DNA from: Bacillota bacterium
GTDB taxonomy: Bacteria > Bacillota > Clostridia > Oscillospirales > Ruminococcaceae
Direction: 5' to 3'
Assembly: GCA_023433405.1 (NCBI GenBank)
Contig: JAEZCT010000064.1
Coordinates: 1 to 64,000, forward strand
DNA length: 64,000 nucleotides
Part shown: positions 60,659 to 64,000 of the stretch, piece after piece
Numbering within the stretch: position 1 is the stretch's first letter
How the letters are laid out: each line of letters begins with the position of its first letter
Made by a program: the position numbers and the translations under genes
Notes under the pieces: model-generated
What the model was told of the DNA's origin: nothing
Seen by the model: only the letters and a program-made list of their open reading frames with translations
Database searches by the model: none

Positions 60659-61804
60659 TTGCCTGAAAAGAGAGATTATTATGAGGTGCTGGGTGTCGCC
60701 AAAGGCTGTACGGACGACGAGCTGAAAAAGGCCTACCGCGTGCTTGCCAAGAAGCACCACCCGGACCTAAACCCCAACGATAAAGAGGCAGAAGCGAAGT
60801 TTAAAGAGGCAAACGAGGCCTACGAGGTGCTGGGCGACCCGGATAAACGCCGCAAGTACGACCAGTTTGGTCACGCGGGCGTGGACCCGAACTTTGGCGC
60901 AGGCCAGGGCTATGGCGGCGCGGGCTTTGATTTTAGCGACCTTGGCGATATCTTCGACAGCTTTTTTGGCGGCGGCGTAGGCGGCGCGGGGCGGGCACGC
61001 AACCCCAACGCCCCCCAGCGCGGCGGCGACATCCGCACCGGCATCTCCATTTCGTTTATGGAGGCGGCAAAGGGCTGCCGCAAGGAGATTGAGGTGCCGC
61101 GCTATGAGCAATGCCCCGATTGCGCAGGTACCGGCGCGGAGAAGGGCAGTACCCCCGAAACCTGCTCGGAATGCGGCGGCAGCGGACAGGTTCGCGTCTC
61201 GCAGCGCACCATGTTTGGCGTAATTCAAAGCACCAAGACCTGCCCTCGCTGCGGTGGGCGTGGCAAGACCATTAAAAATCCCTGCGCGAAGTGCGGCGGA
61301 GCGGGACGTGTACGCCGTCCCCGCAAGCTGGAGATTGCCATCCCCGCCGGTATTGACGACGGGCAGGTATTTGCGATTCGCGGGCAGGGGGATAACGGCC
61401 TAAACGGCGGCCCCCCCGGAGATGTGAATGTTACCGTGACGGTGCGCCCCGACCCGCTGTTCGAACGCGACGGCTATAACGTGTGGTGCGACATCCCCAT
61501 CACCTACGCGCAGGCGGCGCTTGGCGCGAAGATTATCGTGCCGACCATTGATGGCAAGGTGGAGTATGAGGTGCCCGCAGGCACGCAGCCCGGCACCGTG
61601 TTCCGCCTTAAAAGCAAGGGCATTACCGCCATTAATTCCCGCAGTCGCGGCGACCAGTATGTGCGCGCGAATGTGGAGGTTCCCCGCAACCTTAGCACAA
61701 AGCAAAAGAACGCGCTCAAGGAGTTTGACAGCCAAATGGAGGACACAAACTACGATAAGCGCAAAAGCTTCTTTGATAAGCTAAAGAATTGGGTAAATGA
61801 GTAG
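60659..61804 (+). CDS. dnaJ: Chaperone DnaJ (Hsp40)
   Basis: Co-chaperone that delivers substrates to DnaK and triggers ATP hydrolysis. About 381 residues: J domain with the HPD motif (KKHHPDLNP), Gly/Phe-rich linker, four zinc-finger repeats (CPDCAGTG, CSECGGSG, CPRCGGRG, CAKCGGAG) and a C-terminal substrate domain. The TTG at 60659 (fMPEKRDYYEVLG) follows GGAAAGGAT; the ATG-less longer frame upstream is not conserved. It ends the operon. Confidence 0.96.
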   Translation: MPEKRDYYEVLGVAKGCTDDELKKAYRVLAKKHHPDLNPNDKEAEAKFKEANEAYEVLGDPDKRRKYDQFGHAGVDPNFGAGQGYGGAGFDFSDLGDIFDSFFGGGVGGAGRARNPNAPQRGGDIRTGISISFMEAAKGCRKEIEVPRYEQCPDCAGTGAEKGSTPETCSECGGSGQVRVSQRTMFGVIQSTKTCPRCGGRGKTIKNPCAKCGGAGRVRRPRKLEIAIPAGIDDGQVFAIRGQGDNGLNGGPPGDVNVTVTVRPDPLFERDGYNVWCDIPITYAQAALGAKIIVPTIDGKVEYEVPAGTQPGTVFRLKSKGITAINSRSRGDQYVRANVEVPRNLSTKQKNALKEFDSQMEDTNYDKRKSFFDKLKNWVNE

Positions 61805-61817
61805 ACCCTTTCCAGTA

Positions 61818-61922
61818 TAATACTAATCTCCTCAAAAAGAGTCGATAAAAATCCGCGTGAAAACCCATAAATTAAAGCTTTTCACTTGATTTTTATACTC
61901 TTTTAAATCGGATATTAGTATA
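61818..61922. repeat. R1 palindromic repeat, subfamily A (inverted)
   Basis: TAATACTAATCTCCTCAAAA ... AAATCGGATATTAGTATA; almost identical to the copy at 50807. It lies between the ends of convergent dnaJ and yitT-like genes. Confidence 0.95.
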
Positions 61923-61971
61923 AAACATCCCCCATCAAGCCCCGCGGTAAACTGGGCTTGATGGGGGATGT
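61921..61971 (-). terminator. Terminator after the YitT gene
   Basis: An 18-bp perfect stem ACATCCCCCATCAAGCCC/GGGCTTGATGGGGGATGT; on the minus strand it is followed by TTTTATACT, the T residues coming from the R1 end. Confidence 0.85.
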
Positions 61972-61990
61972 TGCGTTTGGCTATAGGCTG

Positions 61991-62866
61991 CTAATGCTCG
62001 TCCACAATCGGCTTAAAGCCCTCGCCGCGAATTTCACTCGCGCCGGTGACTATTACGAACGCTCTCGGGTCAAGCTCGTTTGCCAGCCGCTTGAGCTTAA
62101 AGTACTGGGAGTTGCGCACCGCGCACAGAATCATATCCCGCTGCGCGCCGGAGTAGCCGCCCTTGCCGCTTAAAATCGTCACCCCGCGGTGCAGGTCGGA
62201 GATAATGCGCTTTGCAAGCTCGTCGCTTTTGCAGGTAAAGACCATCACCAGCTTGCCGGTATCAAGACCATACAGCATTGCGTCAATTACCACGCCGCTG
62301 GTAAACATTGCAATAATGGCATACAGCGCCGAATCGATGCTGCCGAACACCACCGTCGCAAGCAAAATAACTACAAGGTCCATGAGAAACACCAGCCTGC
62401 CCATTTGCAGGTGCGGGTATTTTGTTTGCACCAGCCGCGACACAATATCCGTACCGCCGGTGGTGGAGCCGCCCATAAAAACCAAGGCAAGCCCCGCGCC
62501 CATCATAACACCGCCAAACAGCGCGGCCAGCAGGGTATCGCCGGTATACACGGGCAAAAGCACCGAGATGTAATCCATAAACAAGGTTAGTATGGCGACC
62601 GAAACCAGCGTGCGAACCGTAAACTTATGCCCGAGAAACCTCCACCCCAGCAACAGCAGCGGTACGTTAATGGCAAACAAAAGCACACCGATTGGCAGCC
62701 CCGTTAAGTGGTTAATAATAATTGAGATTCCCGTTGCCCCGCCCGGTGCGATATTATGGGCCGAGGTAAAGCTGTGGACGCCTGTTGAGAATAAAAACGC
62801 TCCGGCAAGATCGCCGCCCAGGCGCCTTAACCAGCCTTCCACCCATTCTTTATCCAGCTTTTTCAT
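61991..62866 (-). CDS. YitT-family membrane protein
   Basis: A 291-residue protein with five or six membrane helices in the first 190 residues (LAGAFLFSTGVHSFTSAHNI, IGVLLFAINVPLLLLGW, LALVFMGGSTTGGTDIVSRL) and a C-terminal soluble DUF2179 domain (VFTCKSDELAKRIISDLHRG, YSGAQRDMILCAVR). The family is widespread in Firmicutes with several paralogues per genome; its function is not established. The start is followed by MKKLDKEW, with AAAGAGGAATGAC upstream. Confidence 0.88.
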   Translation of the reverse strand: MKKLDKEWVEGWLRRLGGDLAGAFLFSTGVHSFTSAHNIAPGGATGISIIINHLTGLPIGVLLFAINVPLLLLGWRFLGHKFTVRTLVSVAILTLFMDYISVLLPVYTGDTLLAALFGGVMMGAGLALVFMGGSTTGGTDIVSRLVQTKYPHLQMGRLVFLMDLVVILLATVVFGSIDSALYAIIAMFTSGVVIDAMLYGLDTGKLVMVFTCKSDELAKRIISDLHRGVTILSGKGGYSGAQRDMILCAVRNSQYFKLKRLANELDPRAFVIVTGASEIRGEGFKPIVDEH

Positions 62867-63120
62867 GTCATTCCTCTTTTGCTTGTCTAAATTTTAGCAG
62901 TATTATTTTATCCCTGTTTGGCTCAAAAACACCGATAATATTATGATTGGAACGGCGGCAAATTTCAACCCCCTTTTTTGAGTTAATTGCCAACATACTA
63001 TGAGATAATGGAAAAAACGCTTTGGATCAGCCTTTTGACCGTATTTTTATCAATACATTAATTGGATAACACAATCCAGAGCCTATCGTTCTTATTTTGT
63101 TAACAGGTTTATGCGCATGA

Positions 63121-63210
63121 TATAGTATACTTGTTTCAAATTAAAAGAATATTGCAAATTGCCGCGCGGCAGCCCGTATCACTTCTGCGCGGCAATTTGT
63201 GAGATTTTGC
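63121..63210 (+). ncRNA. Candidate small RNA
   Basis: TTGTTA (63097-63102) and TATAGT (63121-63126) with an 18-base spacer form a promoter, and about 30 bases downstream lies a 12-bp perfect stem AAATTGCCGCGC/GCGCGGCAATTT followed by GTGAGATTTT. This would give an RNA of about 75 nt. The T tract is poor. The rest of 62867-63472 holds only an R1 repeat. Confidence 0.35.
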
Positions 63211-63262
63211 ATAGCCACGAAGGTCAGGAATTTTGTGGCGGTTTTCTTATAACATTTTTTTC

Positions 63263-63365
63263 AATAAAGTGTAGAAATGCAGGTAAAAATTCGCGTGAAA
63301 ACCCTTAACCAAGGCTTTTCACTTGATTTTTATACACGATACACTTATAAACCGGATATTAGTAT
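63263..63365. repeat. R1 palindromic repeat, diverged copy
   Basis: Inner arms CGCGTGAAAACCCTTAA and GGCTTTTCACTTGATTTTTA and the right end CCGGATATTAGTAT are clear; the left end has decayed. Confidence 0.8.
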
Positions 63366-63472
63366 CAAAGGTATCCCCCAACTAAATTGCCGGCTATTTT
63401 TTGGTACCGGCAGTAAAACTTCGCTTGCGTTGCACTATATAGATGCAGCGATATAGAACAGGTGGTGCTGCA

Positions 63473-64000
63473 ATGGACATAATGATATCACTCGTCAAAA
63501 AGGCACAAGACGGTGATAGGGAAGCGTTCGGCGAACTATATGCGGAGATTCAAAAAGACCTCTATCGTTTTGCCTACTATACGCTGGGCAACCGGGAGGA
63601 TGCGGAGGATGCGGTTTCCGAGGCGTTTTTGGAAGGAATAAAGGGACTCAAAAACCTGCGGGATCCCGCTCTCTTTAAGCCATGGATGATGCGCATTATC
63701 AGCATACGCTGCAAGCGCAAAATTCGCCAGTATGTGACCAATCGCCAGAAGATTGACCCCGAGGATATCTCTGAACATATTATTGGCTTTGATTTGAACA
63801 CCGATAACGACGAACGTTTGGCCCTTCTTTCGGCGCTTTCCACCATCGATTACTCCGAGCGCACAATTTTGGTGCTTTCGGTAGTGGAAGGCTTCAAAAC
63901 ACGAGAAATCGCACATATTTTAAACTGCCCTCAGGGAACGGTATCATCGAAGCTGTACCGCACCCTTAAGAAATTGCGGGCTGAACTGGAAAAGAGGTGA
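63473..64000 (+). CDS. ECF-type RNA polymerase sigma factor
   Basis: A 175-residue sigma factor. Region 2 lies at about 20-80 (DLYRFAYYTLGNREDAEDAV and SEAFLEGIKGLKNLRDPALF) and region 4 at about 120-172 (LSVVEGFKTREIAHILNCPQ, GTVSSKLYRTLKKLRAELEK). The ATG at 63473 is seven bases after AGGTGG; the in-frame ATG 30 bases upstream has no ribosome site. The TGA is the last three bases of the window. An anti-sigma factor gene is expected just beyond the edge, so the signal is unknown. Confidence 0.93.
   Translation: MDIMISLVKKAQDGDREAFGELYAEIQKDLYRFAYYTLGNREDAEDAVSEAFLEGIKGLKNLRDPALFKPWMMRIISIRCKRKIRQYVTNRQKIDPEDISEHIIGFDLNTDNDERLALLSALSTIDYSERTILVLSVVEGFKTREIAHILNCPQGTVSSKLYRTLKKLRAELEKR

Noticed and set aside
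1..64000. CRISPR arrays, tRNA or rRNA genes, prophage
   Set aside because: No direct-repeat arrays with spacers, no cloverleaf-type sequence and no phage structural genes were found on reading both strands; a tRNA scan could not be run.

Overview
The window looks like a moderately GC-rich chromosome of an anaerobic Firmicute of class Clostridia, probably near the Oscillospirales. Evidence: AGGAGG-type ribosome sites with frequent TTG and GTG starts, HrcA/CIRCE heat-shock control, the class 1B PyrD/PyrK pair, a B. subtilis-type PurF with iron-sulfur cysteines, a GTP-type PEP carboxykinase, and YesM/YesN and Lpl-type sugar systems. I see no rRNA, tRNA, CRISPR array, prophage or intact insertion sequence. 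Almost everything is ordinary chromosome; the mobile signal is confined to small repeats and one transposase remnant.

Layout. 0.4-8.7 kb, minus strand: purine operon purE-purC-purF-purM-purN-(GNAT)-purO-formyltransferase. The last two steps are carried by two separate proteins instead of one bifunctional PurH, and the operon has a long structured leader with a terminator. 8.8-10.2 kb: NfeD/SPFH membrane pair. 10.6-12.7 kb: CIRCE-controlled groES-groEL. 13.0-14.7 kb: lipid kinase and a divergent GtrA protein. 14.8-17.8 kb: pyrC-pyrK-pyrD behind an attenuator. 17.9-20.0 kb: OmpR-type two-component system. 20.4-25.8 kb, plus strand: polA, arginine-phosphatase-like gene, rimI, CPBP protease, tsaD. 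26.7-28.5 kb: pckG with a leader of about 410 nt. 28.6-31.5 kb: an unknown secreted protein and a chemotaxis receptor. 31.7-35.2 kb: a PilZ-fused, hyaluronan-synthase-like glycosyltransferase with a deacetylase-like partner. 36.0-39.6 kb: GntR/ABC-ATPase/permease operon. 40.0-46.7 kb: LacI regulator divergent from GH2 and GH42 beta-galactosidases. 46.9-56.5 kb: YesN/YesM two-component system, a membrane-tethered solute-binding protein, and a divergent Lpl-type sugar ABC importer. 56.9-61.8 kb: CIRCE-hrcA-grpE-dnaK-dnaJ. 62-64 kb: YitT protein and an ECF sigma factor that ends exactly at the window edge.

Two repeat families run through the window. R1 is a nearly palindromic element of about 105 bp with ends reading TAATACTA...TAGTATTA, bounded by TA, with at least thirteen full, degenerate or internally deleted copies; it resembles a MITE. 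R2 is about 170 bp and packed with hairpins, with three copies. Both have entered the purine operon, one R1 copy supplies the stop codon of the chemotaxis receptor gene, and one R2 copy abuts the transposase remnant.

The most interesting items are: (1) the purE leader, where an upstream segment can pair with the 3' arm of the terminator, as in a riboswitch, although I could not match the RNA to a class I know; (2) the PilZ-glycosyltransferase/pseudo-deacetylase pair, a candidate c-di-GMP-regulated exopolysaccharide machine; (3) the membrane-anchored solute-binding protein beside YesM/YesN, a possible sugar-sensing co-receptor.
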